A stretch of DNA of 64,000 bases from Pseudisothecium myosuroides. Taxonomy: Eukaryota > Streptophyta > Bryopsida > Hypnales > Lembophyllaceae. Below are positions 12,417 through 24,616 of the stretch, piece after piece (the stretch's first letter is position 1; every line of letters begins with the position of its first letter). The translations under genes were made by a program, and so were the position numbers. The notes under the pieces were generated by a model. That model worked only from the letters and a program-made list of their open reading frames with translations, was not told where the DNA came from and ran no database searches. The stretch lies in NCBI GenBank assembly GCA_951799445.1, contig OX637289.1:29078245-29142244 (forward strand). Direction: 5' to 3'.

Positions 12417-12853
12417 ATTGGCCTTCCAAATGTATTTTTTACTTTTGACTTGTATATAATTAGAATTTGAAATTACCATAGTTGGAAGCACATCCAAAAG
12501 TATTTTGAATATACATTAAAAAAATTCAAATTTAGACATTGGACAAACGCTTTAAAATGAAGCTAAAAGTAAAAATTATGGGGGCTTCAACAAATCACAC
12601 TCACCAGAGCAAAATTTGGCCAATTTCACATTATATTTGGAATGCAATAGGCCAAATTCTACAATGGTGAGTGTGATTTGTTGAAGCCTCCATAATTTTT
12701 ACTTTTAGCTTCCTTTTAAAGCATTTGTCCAATGTCTAAATTTGAATTTTTTAATGTATATTCAAAATACTTTTGGATGTGCTTCCAACTATAGTAATTT
12801 CAAATTCTAATTATATACAAGTCAAAAGTTAAAAATACATTTGGAAGGCCAAT
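12417..12853. repeat. Near-perfect long hairpin (foldback element), 437 bp
   Basis: The arms 12417-12621 and 12650-12853 are reverse complements with few mismatches, around a 28-base loop. The outer ends read ATTGGCCTTCCAAATG and its complement. Transcription would give a long double-stranded RNA. No target duplication or reading frame is evident. Confidence 0.85.
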
Positions 12854-13011
12854 ATATCGGTTAATTGGATTGACGATGCTCTTATACTTTTATAGGTAAC
12901 CTTTATAAGTTTTCACACTTTTCAAAAATTACCATAACTAATACAAAGTGACAAAGACATTTTTAAGAAATAGATAAACTTATTATATACTATACATGCA
13001 ATTATAGTGCA

Positions 13012-13671
13012 GGGTGTTTGCAAGAAACATTGGTATTTAATTATGTCACATGAAGTGATGCATGGAACTTTCCTTTGTGATAATTTTTGAAGCATGATTT
13101 GCATGAACTTGAAATTTTTACAAAAGATGGCTGTCTTGTATGTAAAAATATACCTTATTTTTTAAAATAAAAATATTTATATTTAAAATTCAATTTTGTT
13201 AATTTATCACACTTTCAAATTTAGGATTTTTTAGGAATTAAGAGTATCAAAAATTAATGATCCATTTTTGTGGTCTATTTTTATTGTATGTAGGCATGTT
13301 TCTACCAAGGGCATCTAAAAATAGATTATTTTATGGCCTCCACATTTGTGCAAATAGGGCTCCTTGACATGTGCACTTTTGAACATTGAAGATGGTTTCA
13401 AACTTGTTCTTTTGGTGAAATCTCATCATCTTTAAGTCCTCACAATTCACAAATGGCCAATTTTTAGTTTTTAAATTTTTTTTCCTATTTTCTAGGAATT
13501 TAAGCATCAAAATGTCCATTAATTGTCTTTAAAGAATTTGTCACTATATTTTGTGAATAACTTTTGACCTACATTTTTTTAGGTCTCGAATTTTGGTGAT
13601 ATGTTATTTTAAATGATATACTAATTATCCTTATTTTTAAAATTTTTGATTGGTTATTCCTGCAATCACCC
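13012..13671. mobile_element. GGGTG-terminus element, 660 bp
   Basis: It starts GGGTGTTTGCAAGAAACA and ends TTCCTGCAATCACCC, an imperfect inverted repeat. It is related, inverted, to the outer element at about 21660-23036. At 13405-13425 it shows the uninterrupted version of the site occupied at 21885-22610. There is no coding capacity. Confidence 0.6.
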
Positions 13672-15032
13672 TACAATTTCTTTGTACTAAGTAGCAACAC
13701 CTAATTGTAGCACGTTTCATTTTTTGACACCTAAAAAATGGCTTTGAATAAACACTTCCATAAATCAAAACCACGACTTTTTTAAGGCAACCGATGAGAA
13801 AGTGAGAAGAGTGAGACATTTTGTGTTTCAAAGATGTCCATTTAAGGTGAGTCTAGTGTTATGTATATGCTATCCTATGTCTTCAACTTTAAAAAATATC
13901 AATTGAGTGGCAAAAAATTACGAAACCACTTGGGATTTGTTAATAATCTTATCAATATTTTTTGGTCATTTGACCTTTGAGGTAGTGGGACAAGGAAAAG
14001 TGTCATTTTAGGTGCTATTACCTTAGTAGGTGGATCATAGAATTTGGTTTTCTCATGCTTTAAGTGCCTAAGTGGTGGACTAAAATTCCCTTGGAATTGT
14101 AAGAAATATCCAAATTTTGAATGTTAATTTTTTGAAACTTTTTTTTCTATTTAAAAAAACAACACCCAAAACTATTTGTTTTCGTGAAATTTTCCATTAA
14201 CATATATCTGTGCATAACTTTTGGAGAAATTTTCTTTGGCCTACACCTTTGTGAATGCAATATTTTGAGTGTCGTTCTAGTACCATACATGAGGATTTGA
14301 CAAATAGGTGCTGAATTGAAATTTCCATGTCACATTTTTACATATTCATGTTACCTTGCACCAATCACTAAATGAGATGTTGCACCTTTTTTAAAATTTT
14401 TAATAACGACTTAATTTATGCCGAAAATGACTTAATTTATGCCGAATCTGATCCTTAGGGTAGTACTTAGGGTAGTACCGTATGGGGTGAACATCCCACA
14501 GCGGGAACCTAGGGAGAAACTCAACCATCCAGTAAGAGAAATCTCCCTCCAAAGCTTGTAATGCTCCAGGTACTCCCCCATTTGGCAGAAAATGGACAGG
14601 AAATTCTTGCAATGACTCATGATCTCACAACAGTCGTAAGTTTGAAGTTCTGGCACCTACAATAGGTCTTGTTAAATTTACTTGCGACCAAATTCGCATC
14701 GATCAGACTCTGACTCGTTCCTGATAAGACTCTAGTAAGAGCTTCTAATAAGTATAAGACTGATAAGTCTCTAGTAAGAGGAGACAAAAACATGATTCTA
14801 GCTAGCTAGCGTACCAGCACTGTACAGAACATATATACACTAGCTAGGTTACATCGGACTTTTATATCTAGTGACACAGTTGTGTCTTTAGCGTCACCGT
14901 ACTGGCAGCTCATATTGAATCCCCATGCAGTGTGTTAAACGTTCACGCAGGGGTACATATATTCGTACAGTATGTTCATTTGTCACACCAGGGATTCAAA
15001 TTAGCTGCCTGTGATTAGACTTGCGATGCTAG
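13672..15032. other. Gene-free stretch downstream of B3 gene copy A
   Basis: It is AT-rich up to about 14.4 kb, then less so. A short direct duplication, CTTAGGGTAGTAC, occurs at 14453-14478. No gene is recognised; 14.7-15.03 kb may hold the 3' untranslated region of the B3 gene. Confidence 0.4.
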
Positions 15033-18000
15033 TTAGCTGAGGTGACAGAGCGGTTGCAAAGCATAGTGGTGCTGGAGAGGGAGCGGATGTGTAGGAAGAG
15101 GCACCACGCGAACCAGGTGCACCCCGAGGTGCTCGATCTGCTGCTGCGTGCACTTGCAAGCCCGAGGAGAGCTCGGGCGTGTGCGGTGGAACACGCAGAC
15201 GTCGCCCTCCTCCAGCAGGTGGTGTAGGGCAAACAGCGCCCACAGTTTGCGATGAAACGCCACCTCGTGGTGCTTGTTCTTCTTCACCATCAGGTCCCAG
15301 CACTCCCCCTGGGCGTCCTCCAGTTTCATCCGCGTGGCCGTCGAAGTGGCCCACCCCGCCTCTGTCGCAAAACTCTTGGGCACCACCTGCACACGCCGAC
15401 TCATGCTAGCTCATCGACAACTTCAACTAATGTAAAGTCTCCATTCACCATTCAGGATTTAAGGGAGAGCTACACTAGGTTCCACCAACGGAACCTACAA
15501 CAATCTAGAATTGAACCATGTACAAAGATCGCACATTTATTTTAAGTTAAGCTGAAAATCAATTGCAAAAAACGAAATGTCAATAGATGAAATTTTTCAC
15601 ACTTAGCACAAATCAAAGCTCACCTGTATGATCAATGGATCCTCTAATGTACTGAATGGTTAATGGAGTCTCTACCTTATTTCATGATTTCAAACTTAAC
15701 CGGCACTCAATAATTTCGTTATAAATGTCAATTGGCGGATGTTCGATCACGACAATTGGCACTGGAAACTGAAATCTAGCAATACATGTCTAACTAAGTT
15801 TTTTGAACTTTGTCCAGTGGAGTGTCACGATTTTGGAGCTCGGAATTGGGACAATGTAACGGATTGGTGTTTTTAGGTTCAACTGCAATGCCAATTGATC
15901 AAATCTGTAGTCAAGAAACTTCCAAGCATTTAATCCAAGAGAAGTACATAATGACTGTTTTTGAAAGTTCTAAGAACTTGATCAGTTTCTTTAATTTCTT
16001 TAATTTTGTTGACGTCAATATAATTCCATGCCTTCGGTACTTTTCATGGCGAGCTAGCTACCTGAAATGTAAATCGAGACCAATTTTGGGAGCATCGTGT
16101 AGATGTATGACACTGTTATTGGCTCCTAGAATCGTGCCAGTTTGACGAAATTAATGATTGATATACTTGTAGAACTGTAGGCTCGAGAAGTTTATTGGAC
16201 ATAATGTCAGGTTGCTTTCATTAAATCTTCACTGCGTAAATATGTACGTTTTGGCTGAGCAAAGAACTCTCATTGAACAGTCTAATTAAGTTCTGCAATG
16301 AAATTCCGTTTCATTTGTGTCAAAAAAACAAAAACAAAAACAAAAAACAAAAAACAAAAACAGTCTAATTAAGGCTCAAGGTTACATTCTTCGTTCACGT
16401 AAAGAACATCTTGGCATTCCATGTGGATAATGTGCACAACTGCACCTCTTTACCCTGGTATATGTTGCAATTCTGTAGGTGAAAATATTTCTCTGGGAAA
16501 AAGGGCCTGTCCCATGCGCCATTCCCATATGTTAGGAGCTAGGTCCCTTGACCTCCCCTCTTACTATTGAAGACTATTGAAGCAGTTTAATTGAAGCTCC
16601 CGCATCAATTCCGTTGTATTATAGATGGAATCATTTCATCTACAGTAGCGGACACCCCACCCTTCATATTCAAGAATGTTATGCACATTCTGAACAAGGA
16701 TTCAAAGACGTGGGAACAAAAGAATGATTAAGTTCCCTGTGTTTTGACCAGGGCACAGGATAGTGACACTTGTAGGGTTGGCATTTTGAACTACCCCTTG
16801 TGCGAATATGAGGAGTATGTTGCAAGGACATCGCTCAGAGATTAATGTACCGAGTGTTTCTTCACTTTGCCTACACTGTTCCAGTAAATTAGGGTGATGG
16901 GAATTATACATTTGCAATGGTGAAGGGGTGCAGGAAGCTGACCAGGTGGAAGTCGTGGTAGACGTGAGCGTCGGACAAGACGGTGACGAAATGGGGATCA
17001 GTGAGAGCTCGCGCCTGCGCCATAGCCGCGTGCTTGGCTCGCTCTTTCTCCACCACCGTCGTCACCCTCCGCTGGGAATTGATCGCAAACCCCAAGGGAT
17101 CAAACGACGGATCCACAAAGTTTCGGAATGCAACAGTATTGTCACCTTCATGGTTCGGTTCCTCCGAATTCGGCTTTCCCTGCTTCCTTCGTTCCTTACT
17201 AGAAGTCTCTGCCATGGGCTTCTCTGCTGGAATTGGAACTGCAAACGGTGGTGCAACCTGCTCATCGCCTGCAGATTGAAACATGATATTCATTAGAATG
17301 ACAGTTTCGTTAATTTTGCGAATTCAGTATAAGTACTTATTTTGCTTTCTTCATTCAATTTTTAGGTATTCACTAATTCCAGATGAAACCTGAATTTTCG
17401 GGTGGTTTGGAAACGTTCTACCCAAATTACATTATTATTCTGGTTTTAGAAACAGTACCGTAATGGAGAGACATTATGGTGTACTATCGTCTGCATCTGC
17501 ACATCGTTGTTTCATTCTATCGCTAACACCCAAAAGTATTCATGATATTTGAAAACGAATTTGTAGTGAAAGACATAATCACTAAAAAAAATTTGTGTGG
17601 TTGTGAAGTTAATAGTTGATTCATTGAACTGGCAGGTTTAAGAGGTTTTGGCAAACATTTGTGCAGCTGCACCATACCAAAATCTCAGTGTTCGCAACCC
17701 GGAACTAGGAGTGTTGTTTTAATAAACTCATCTCCGTACTTACTACCTACATTGGACCATTGGCCAGCTCCACCAAAGCGCGGTTCTTCTTCGTCTCCTT
17801 CGTCACGTCTTCGATATTGCAGAGCATTGCTTAATTCAAAATTGTAGATCCTTACAACATTTTCATGCACGGTTCCCAAAATGTAGTGACGGGCATAATC
17901 ATTAAGAAAACTAAGCAGTACATTTGTGTAGTTCTAAACGTACTCACATGTTGACATTGAACCACTGCCCCGCTCCACCAACGCGCGCTTCTTCATCTCC

Positions 18001-19018
18001 TGCCTCGCGTCTTCGACATTGCTCACTGATTGGACATCATTGCTTCATTCTATGGGTAAAACTTACAACAATTTCATCGTTCGTAAAATAATACTACCTA
18101 ATTTGTAGTGAAAGACACAATCAGAAAGAAACAAGCAATTCGTGCAATTCTAAACGTACTAGTTGACCTAAAGAGATTGGACCCATGGCCAGCTCCACCA
18201 CCGTGCGCTTCTTCGTCTTCTCCTTCGTTGAGTCTACGAGATTGCTCACTGGTTGCACATCATTTACAGTATTTTCATGTTTTTTAGGATAGGAATTGTA
18301 GGCCTTTAATTTAATTTTAAACGTACTGACCTGTTGTCGACGTTGGACCGTTGGCCAACTCCACCAGCGGTCGCTTCGAGTTCTTCTTCATCTTCTTCGT
18401 CGCGTCGTCATCTCTCAATTGTGCCTCATTATCGTGACTCTCTGGCGAGGAGCATCGACCCGCTTCCAATTTGGACTTCCCCCGGGGGACACTCAATTTA
18501 CTCAAATTCCCGTCCGCGTCGAAATGCGTGAACTGGAAGCGCGAAGGCTCCACCAGCACGAAGACGACGACATCTCCTACCTGGAAGTTGTTGTCCGCGG
18601 CCACCCGTCGCCACCCCTGCAGCCACTGGGGATCCCGCTTGGGCGCACCAAAGGAGACGCGCCACTTGCGCACCCCACCGCCGCCCCCGTTCGAAGTCGG
18701 GTTTGAAGCAGTCGTCGTCTCCAGCGTGACCACGCGCTCCAGCTGCTGGTAGTGCTGGCGCACGAACGGCGACGGCACCGTCAGGCTGCAGGCGTTTTTG
18801 AGCAGAAGCCCCGGCCTTCCTTTCGCCGCGTTGGCGTTGATGATCTTCACAAAGTGCGGCTTCTTGTCGAGGCGCTGCTGCTTCACCCAGTGCAGCACTT
18901 TTGGGTCCACGCGCGTGGGGTCGCAGGTGGCGCCGTTGTAGGCGATGGCTTCCAGCTCCGGCTCCCAGCGGCGCCGCCACTCCTCAACGAACGAGGAGGT
19001 CTCCCTGTCCCTCGGCAT
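15033..19018 (-). CDS. Two-B3-domain transcription factor (copy A), with tandemly duplicated small exons
   Basis: Predicted nuclear DNA-binding protein of about 508 residues. The exon model keeps frame throughout: 19018-18331, 18248-18168, 18025-17948, 17268-16943 and 15386-15033. The first B3-like domain spans residues about 53-171 (KKPHFVKII, then VPSPFV, WLQGW and VGDVVVF). The second spans about 373-480 (DPHFVTVL, YHDFHL, then across a 1.55-kb intron VVPKSFATEAG, FHRKLWALFALHHLLEEGDVCVF). The linker holds Lys/Arg-rich patches such as KKMKKNSKRP, possible nuclear localisation signals, repeated by the small exons. I chose the ATG at 19018 because MPRDRE aligns with MPKTRQ at the start of the paralogue at 24617-27377; an in-frame start near 19102 is possible. 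The final exon ends in a poorly B3-like tail. Family membership is clear; the target genes cannot be read from sequence. Confidence 0.84.
16321..16361. repeat. Simple (A)nC repeat
   Basis: Run of A5-7 tracts separated by single C, inside the last intron of B3 gene copy A. Confidence 0.9.
17760..18420 (-). repeat. Tandem array of duplicated mini-exons inside B3 gene copy A
   Basis: A block of roughly 165-220 bp containing exon plus flanking intron is repeated. The shared core CTCCACCA (plus strand) falls at 18359, 18193, 17973 and 17768. Read on the minus strand, each unit codes a variant of a basic peptide: KKMKKNSKRPLVELANGP, TKEKTKKRTVVELAMGP, RQEMKKRALVERGSGSM and TKETKKNRALVELANGPM. Units 2 and 3 are symmetric phase-1 exons (81 and 78 nt), so they can be included or skipped without changing frame. 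Unit 4 (about 17759-17850) runs into an in-frame TAG right after ANGPM, so it is probably skipped or decaying. Intron stretches such as the one containing TTTGTAGTGAAAGACA are repeated along with the exons. Confidence 0.8.
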
Positions 19019-20283
19019 CCTTATGATCGAGCTCGCTAGCTCGTCTTCTCCAGCGAGAATATATATAATCAGACACGCCCGAATTAGTTCACGTAGCAGC
19101 AACTTAATACTCAGAACGGATCGCAGCTATCTTTGGCTAGAATGTAGAATCGGGACACCCTCCACCCACTCCTGCAGTATGCACAGACACCCCTCGATAA
19201 ATATCTCCTGTTGAAGATCGATGTCTTTACGTTGCTTGCTGGCATTCGATTAAACTTGTTCCCGCAGTACTGCAACATGCTTGAATATTTCTATCTGGTA
19301 GATGAATTGACGAGTTAGTGCTGTGCTGATATATATGATTAATGGTCTTGTAGTGAGGAGTAAATTCTCCTGAGAATTCTAGATGGTTTGTGTTGTAGAA
19401 TTGTGAGAGATCGAGTGTGATTAATGAGATGTGGTGTTCTGTTTGTTTAGGACTCCAGTGCCGTAAAATAAAGGACTGGAGGTGGTGTGACAGTGTGCAA
19501 TTTCCGGTGACGAGATTGTCAAGGTGGGCTGAGATCATTGTGATTGAAGAAGCCAGATTCAATTGAGTTCGTAAGATTGCCAATAATGAGATGCACAAGT
19601 TGTCTATTCTTTGATGATTGAGAGAGGGAGAGATTTAATTAAGCTTAGTACAACTTTTGGTTCGAGAATTTGCTATTTTGTCTTAGAACAGACATCTTGA
19701 TAAAAAAACTTGATTGAAAAACTCTCGAAGAAGAGAGAAGAACGCTTGTGCATCTCAAAAGGATGCGAGAAACTGATTGATAACCACGATTTGAAGATTT
19801 CATGGTGATGGGGCTCGCGGGGTGCACCGCAGTTGGGTAAAGAAAATGATGAATGGATTGAATCATACATTGTGTGTGCTGGGGAACCATTAATGGCCAG
19901 CCAGAGATTTCATTTCATTTTTCCCAGGTAGTGTAATTTGCGATCATGACCAGTGGGTTTTTTTCTTATAAATTTTTTAAAATAGCGATCCTTGTTGGAG
20001 TGATGAAACATTTCATCTACAAATATGGATGGAATTTGTATAATGTGCATGAAAATATCTTTATTCATTAAAAATCAAGTACAATCATCCAATATTCTCC
20101 CATAGACTTGTAGTACATTACAAGGATTCTAACTAGAATGGCAAAAGTGCAATATATTGTTCAAATAAACCCCATTGTAGATCTTGACTTCAAGATGGGT
20201 TGGAATAGTAAAAGTGTGATCGACATTTACTCACTTAAACCCCATTGATCTTGACTTCAACTTGGATTGGAAAATGACATTAT

Positions 20284-20475
20284 GGGCAATTTTGTTAAAA
20301 TGGCAATATTTTTTTTAAATGGCATGAAAATAATTCAGAACGGCCATTCTGAAATCTATACCTGTCCTAGATGGTTCAGAACGGCCGTTCTAAAATCTAT
20401 ATCTGTCTTAGATGGTGAAAATGGCACACTGTCAAAGTGGCACTTGGAATACCGCCATTATAACGAAATTGCCCA
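20284..20475. mobile_element. MITE with GGGCAATTT termini, 192 bp
   Basis: The ends GGGCAATTTTGTTAAAATGG and its diverged complement (CCATTATAACGAAATTGCCC) form an inverted repeat of about 27 bp. The interior holds two copies of an approximately 40-bp unit containing CAGAACGGCC (20337-20416). It is related to the element at 25347-25512. Confidence 0.65.
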
Positions 20476-21256
20476 TCATTATTCTATTGGGTTGATTGTT
20501 TTTAAGAGTCAAAAAAGGAATAGACTCTTATCTCTTTGTCAATGGTTGAAAATTCTACTAGAAGAAGATTGTAAAGTAAGCTAAACTAACTATTATAGGT
20601 TTTCAAACTCAAGATGAAATTGAAAAGAGAGTAGGAAATTGATATTTGTTTGTATATAGTAATCTGATATATATCATATGAAGGAAGTTAGCTACAACTT
20701 GACAATTTAAGTTTTTGAAACGAATGCACTAAAGACACCTTTAATTTGCTATTGAATAATGTTATGAATAATAAAACTATATATTTTCTTTCATAAATAT
20801 GTAGATCTTTCATAAACACCATATATTAATATAGAAAGATCACTATATATTCATCCCAACTTGAAGATGTTGTCTTGCTTTGATTTTTTTGGAATGATAT
20901 TTGGTGATTTTGTCCATTAAAAATGAATAATACCTCACCATATATAATTTATTCTCCCTAAATCAAGACTCTATGATATATCCATGGTTGTTTGAGTCTA
21001 ATAGCCTTCATGTTGGTTTTAATTGGTCATTTGTATATAAACCTTTGATTTTATAATTAATAAATTTTGATTGATTTACTTTGCAATCTTTATTTCATTT
21101 AATATGGACTTGCTTACTTGGCAAGGCAGCAAGGGATGGGACACTATCTAAACTTGTGACTTCCAAATGTTAAAGCACAATGTTATAACAAAAGGGGATA
21201 CTCAACTACAAAAGAAGATGAGCAATTGTAGGAAGGTAGTTGCAAAAAGACAAAAA

Positions 21257-21260
<4 letters not shown>

Positions 21261-21310
<50 letters not shown>
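21261..21310. repeat. (TA)25 microsatellite
   Basis: Fifty bases of uninterrupted TA. Confidence 0.97.
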
Positions 21311-21316
<6 letters not shown>

Positions 21317-21382
21317 CATACACAAGCCTAAACAACCTTGAATATATTGCCATAAATAAAATTCTTGGAACTTGCAATCAGC

Positions 21383-21486
21383 CAAAATTTATAATTCTAA
21401 TTTAGAAGATTGACATGAATTTTATAACCTTAGTCAAAATTTATAGTTCTAATTTAGAAGATTGACATGAATTTTATAACCTTATT
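21383..21486. repeat. 52-bp tandem duplication
   Basis: Two consecutive copies of a unit starting CAAAATTTATA, nearly identical. Confidence 0.85.
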
Positions 21487-21659
21487 AATCTAGGCAAGAC
21501 ATTCCTTGTAGTAAATGTATATAGATCTTATTACACTCTCACCTTGATCCTCTAAAGACCAAACATTTAAATTTGGATGATAGTAAGAATGATTGGTTGA
21601 TTTTGTATCATTTGGACTAATACTCATTGTACTATGATCTTTTGGAATAAAATATTTAA

Positions 21660-23036
21660 AAATAAAATAAAATATGGACAATTAACATAACACTAAAAAT
21701 AACATATCACCAAGATTTGAGATCTAAAAAAATGTAGGTAAAAAGTTATTCACGAAATAGAGTGACAATTTTTAAAGAAAATAGATGTTTTGATGTTTGA
21801 AATATTAGAAAATAATAAAAATATTTTAAAAAACTAAAAAATTAGCTATTCATAAAGACTTGATGGTGATAACATTTCACCACAGGGTGAATGCAAGAAA
21901 CACCTATACTATTTTGCGTCACTACTTGCGTTCTGATTTGTTTTTTGGTTATAACTTTTGCGTTCTGGCTCTAAATAACTCAAGATTTATATACATACAA
22001 GGTACTCATGACTATTATGTACCTTACCTAATTTTTTGGTAATTTTCAAAAATAGTTTAGTGTCCAAAAATAGCACCCGATTTTATGTCACACTTGCCAA
22101 TTTGGAGGGTTTTAGTACTATTTAGTACCCCCAAAAACGAATTTGGAGCTGAAATTTGGAGGGCATGGTCTTCTAGTAGACTTGTAGCTAATATTCAAAG
22201 GAATTCTTAAAATAATTAATTGTACATGGTGTGGAAGTCCACAAAGTGCGCTTCTTTCTGCTTGCATTTTGAATCATATAAAATATTATTTTGGGTGAAT
22301 GACCATCTCCACAGAGTTGTTACAAATAGCCAATTTTCATTTTATGTATTTATTTATTTATCCTATTTTTAACTAATTAATACATCAAAGTATCCATTTT
22401 CTTGAGATTTGACACTTTTCTAGTTCTCCAGCTTAAAGAATTTTTTTTTGCAATTCCTTTGGTGGTTACCTTCATCTTAAAGGTGTATACGTCAGCTATA
22501 TTTTTTTTGTTTTTTAAAAATTATTTTTCTAATTCAATAATACTCTAGAAGAAAAATCATGAGTACTGTAAAAACACAACAAAATCGGCAGGTGTTTCTT
22601 GCATTCACCCACAAGAATAAGCTTGAAACCATCTTCAATATTCAGAAGTGCGTGCCCTAGGTAGCCCTATTTACATGAACGTAAAAGCCATAAAATAATC
22701 TATTTTAGATGCCCCTTGTACAGAATATGCCTACCTAAGCATTCATTGTAGAAGTAGACTACAAAAATTTAGCTCTATTTCATTAATTTGGGTACTTCCA
22801 ATTCCCAAAACCTCCTAAATCTGAAAGTATGACAAATTAGAAAATTCGCTATCAAATATAAAATGATTTTTTAATTTATAAAAAATTAATTATACAATTA
22901 CAATGAAATCATCCATCTCTAATAAAAAAATTCAAGTTCATTACATTTATGCTTCAAAAGTTATAACTAGCAAATCACAATTCCATCATACTATTTGTGA
23001 CATAATTAAGGACGAGTGTTTCTTGCAAATACCCTT
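21660..23036. mobile_element. GGGTG-terminus outer element, interrupted by a nested relative
   Basis: The right end GTTTCTTGCAAATACCC lies near 23036. The sequence on both sides of the insert at 21885-22610 is an inverted relative of 13012-13671. The left boundary is approximate. Confidence 0.5.
21885..22610. mobile_element. GGGTG-terminus nested element, 726 bp
   Basis: It has perfect 21-bp terminal inverted repeats starting GGGTGAATGCAAGAAAC and 3-bp flanking repeats ACA (21882-21884 and 22611-22613). The related sequence at 13405-13425 lacks the insert. No transposase is seen. Confidence 0.75.
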
Positions 23037-23039
23037 TTT

Positions 23040-24616
23040 TTACAATGAATGAATTCAAATACACTTGAAGGATACAAAATTTTGTTTACTTCATTCATCC
23101 AAATGTTTATAGATTTTCATAGTAGTATTCCTATTTATATGGGATTGATTTCTAGAAGTCCTCTCTACAGATATTATGTTATTTAAAAGGTTCAAATATA
23201 TTTCACTTCAAAGACTAATTTTTCAAGTCAAAATATGACCTTCCAAAATGACTATCGTAGTTTGAAACCTTTCTTTAAAATTCATCATTGAAATATTTTC
23301 AAAGATGCACTCAATAGCAACTCTTCACATTTTTAGAAGTTTGGACTACCCTCGATCTAATCCTAAAGTTGGAAGTTGCCGTTAAGCACATAGAGACCAA
23401 CAAGGTACATGTATCATCTACATTGTTTCATGTGTTAATAATGCTATATAACCCCTGAATGACCAAATTCAAGTATCTAAAATCCCAAGTTCAATCATCT
23501 AGCTTTAGTTGATGAGAAAAACAAAAATTTATGCTAGACTTTTTGGTGTCGCCAGATTAAAATATTTGGGTAGATAAGCATTAGATAAGTTTGTGTGTGG
23601 TACATAGCACTCATGAAGATTTGCAAACATGATTTTGCTAGTGCCAGTGCTATAGCTTGGTGGAATGATCAATGACTAGCTTTTTACACCAAGCATTTGT
23701 ACGCAAAAAGGTATTACAGTAAGGTAAACCAGCCCATTATGGTCAAATGACCCATGACGGACACCTAAGGAATGACCCCATGATGGTTATTCTCAGTTTT
23801 TGAGATTTTGAACCACAATCAATGCCTTACGTAACACTAATGGATTAATTAGTAACCTCATTAGGAACACCCAAGTGACCCAACTATTTCAGTGTAAATC
23901 ACTATAGAAAGTGACTTTTTAAGGCCTTTCACTTTTGAAAATATTTTGACTGCTTTAGAAAAGTAAGGTGAGTATTATGGATATAGTTGCATGTTGGTTT
24001 TGGGGTAGTCTACAGACTCTTTTGGGCTGAACACTTCAAAAAATTATAGCTAATTCATACTTTGTTGAAAAAATATAATTTCAATTGCTCTTGCTATTTC
24101 TCACACTTGTCTGTATGTGGGGAAAAAAAATAAAAAATTCAGCCATGGCATGAGGACAAACTAGCTATTGTGACCATGATGGGCTGTTTTACCTTAGTGG
24201 CCGTGGATTCAATTGCCCCCCCGTGTGTCTCATAATAAGCAATTCCCAAAGAAGACGATGGCATGTCTGCAAGCTTCAAGACCTAACAATTTAAGTGTTC
24301 ATGGTCATAACACCTCTGTAATATATATTGCCAACTTAATTTCCACTTCAATTTGAGAGTGCAAATTGATCAGCCCTTGTTTCACGTAGTCAGACTGCGA
24401 AACCTATCCGGAAGAGGCGCACTTGGATTCAACACTGTAGGCCTACCAAAAGAAGATAACTACTGTTGACAATTTGCGTAACTAAAGTACGACTCAGCAT
24501 ACTATCTTTACATTATCCCACTTCGCAATGTTTCATAACTGCCTCATTATATGCTACAGTACCAGTTATACACGTTCCCTGACCCCCTTGCAGAGTTTGA
24601 AATTGAAGTCATCTAG
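23040..24616. other. Gene-free stretch downstream of B3 gene copy B
   Basis: AT-rich intergenic DNA. I see no gene or clear repeat; 24.2-24.6 kb may be the 3' untranslated region of the B3 gene. Confidence 0.4.

Noticed and set aside
14453..14478. Interstitial telomere repeat (TTAGGG-like)
   Set aside because: Only two copies of CTTAGGGTAGTAC, not the plant TTTAGGG array.
18498..18980. 160-codon minus-strand frame rich in Ala, Gly and Arg
   Set aside because: It is a shadow frame of the GC-rich first exon of B3 gene copy A.
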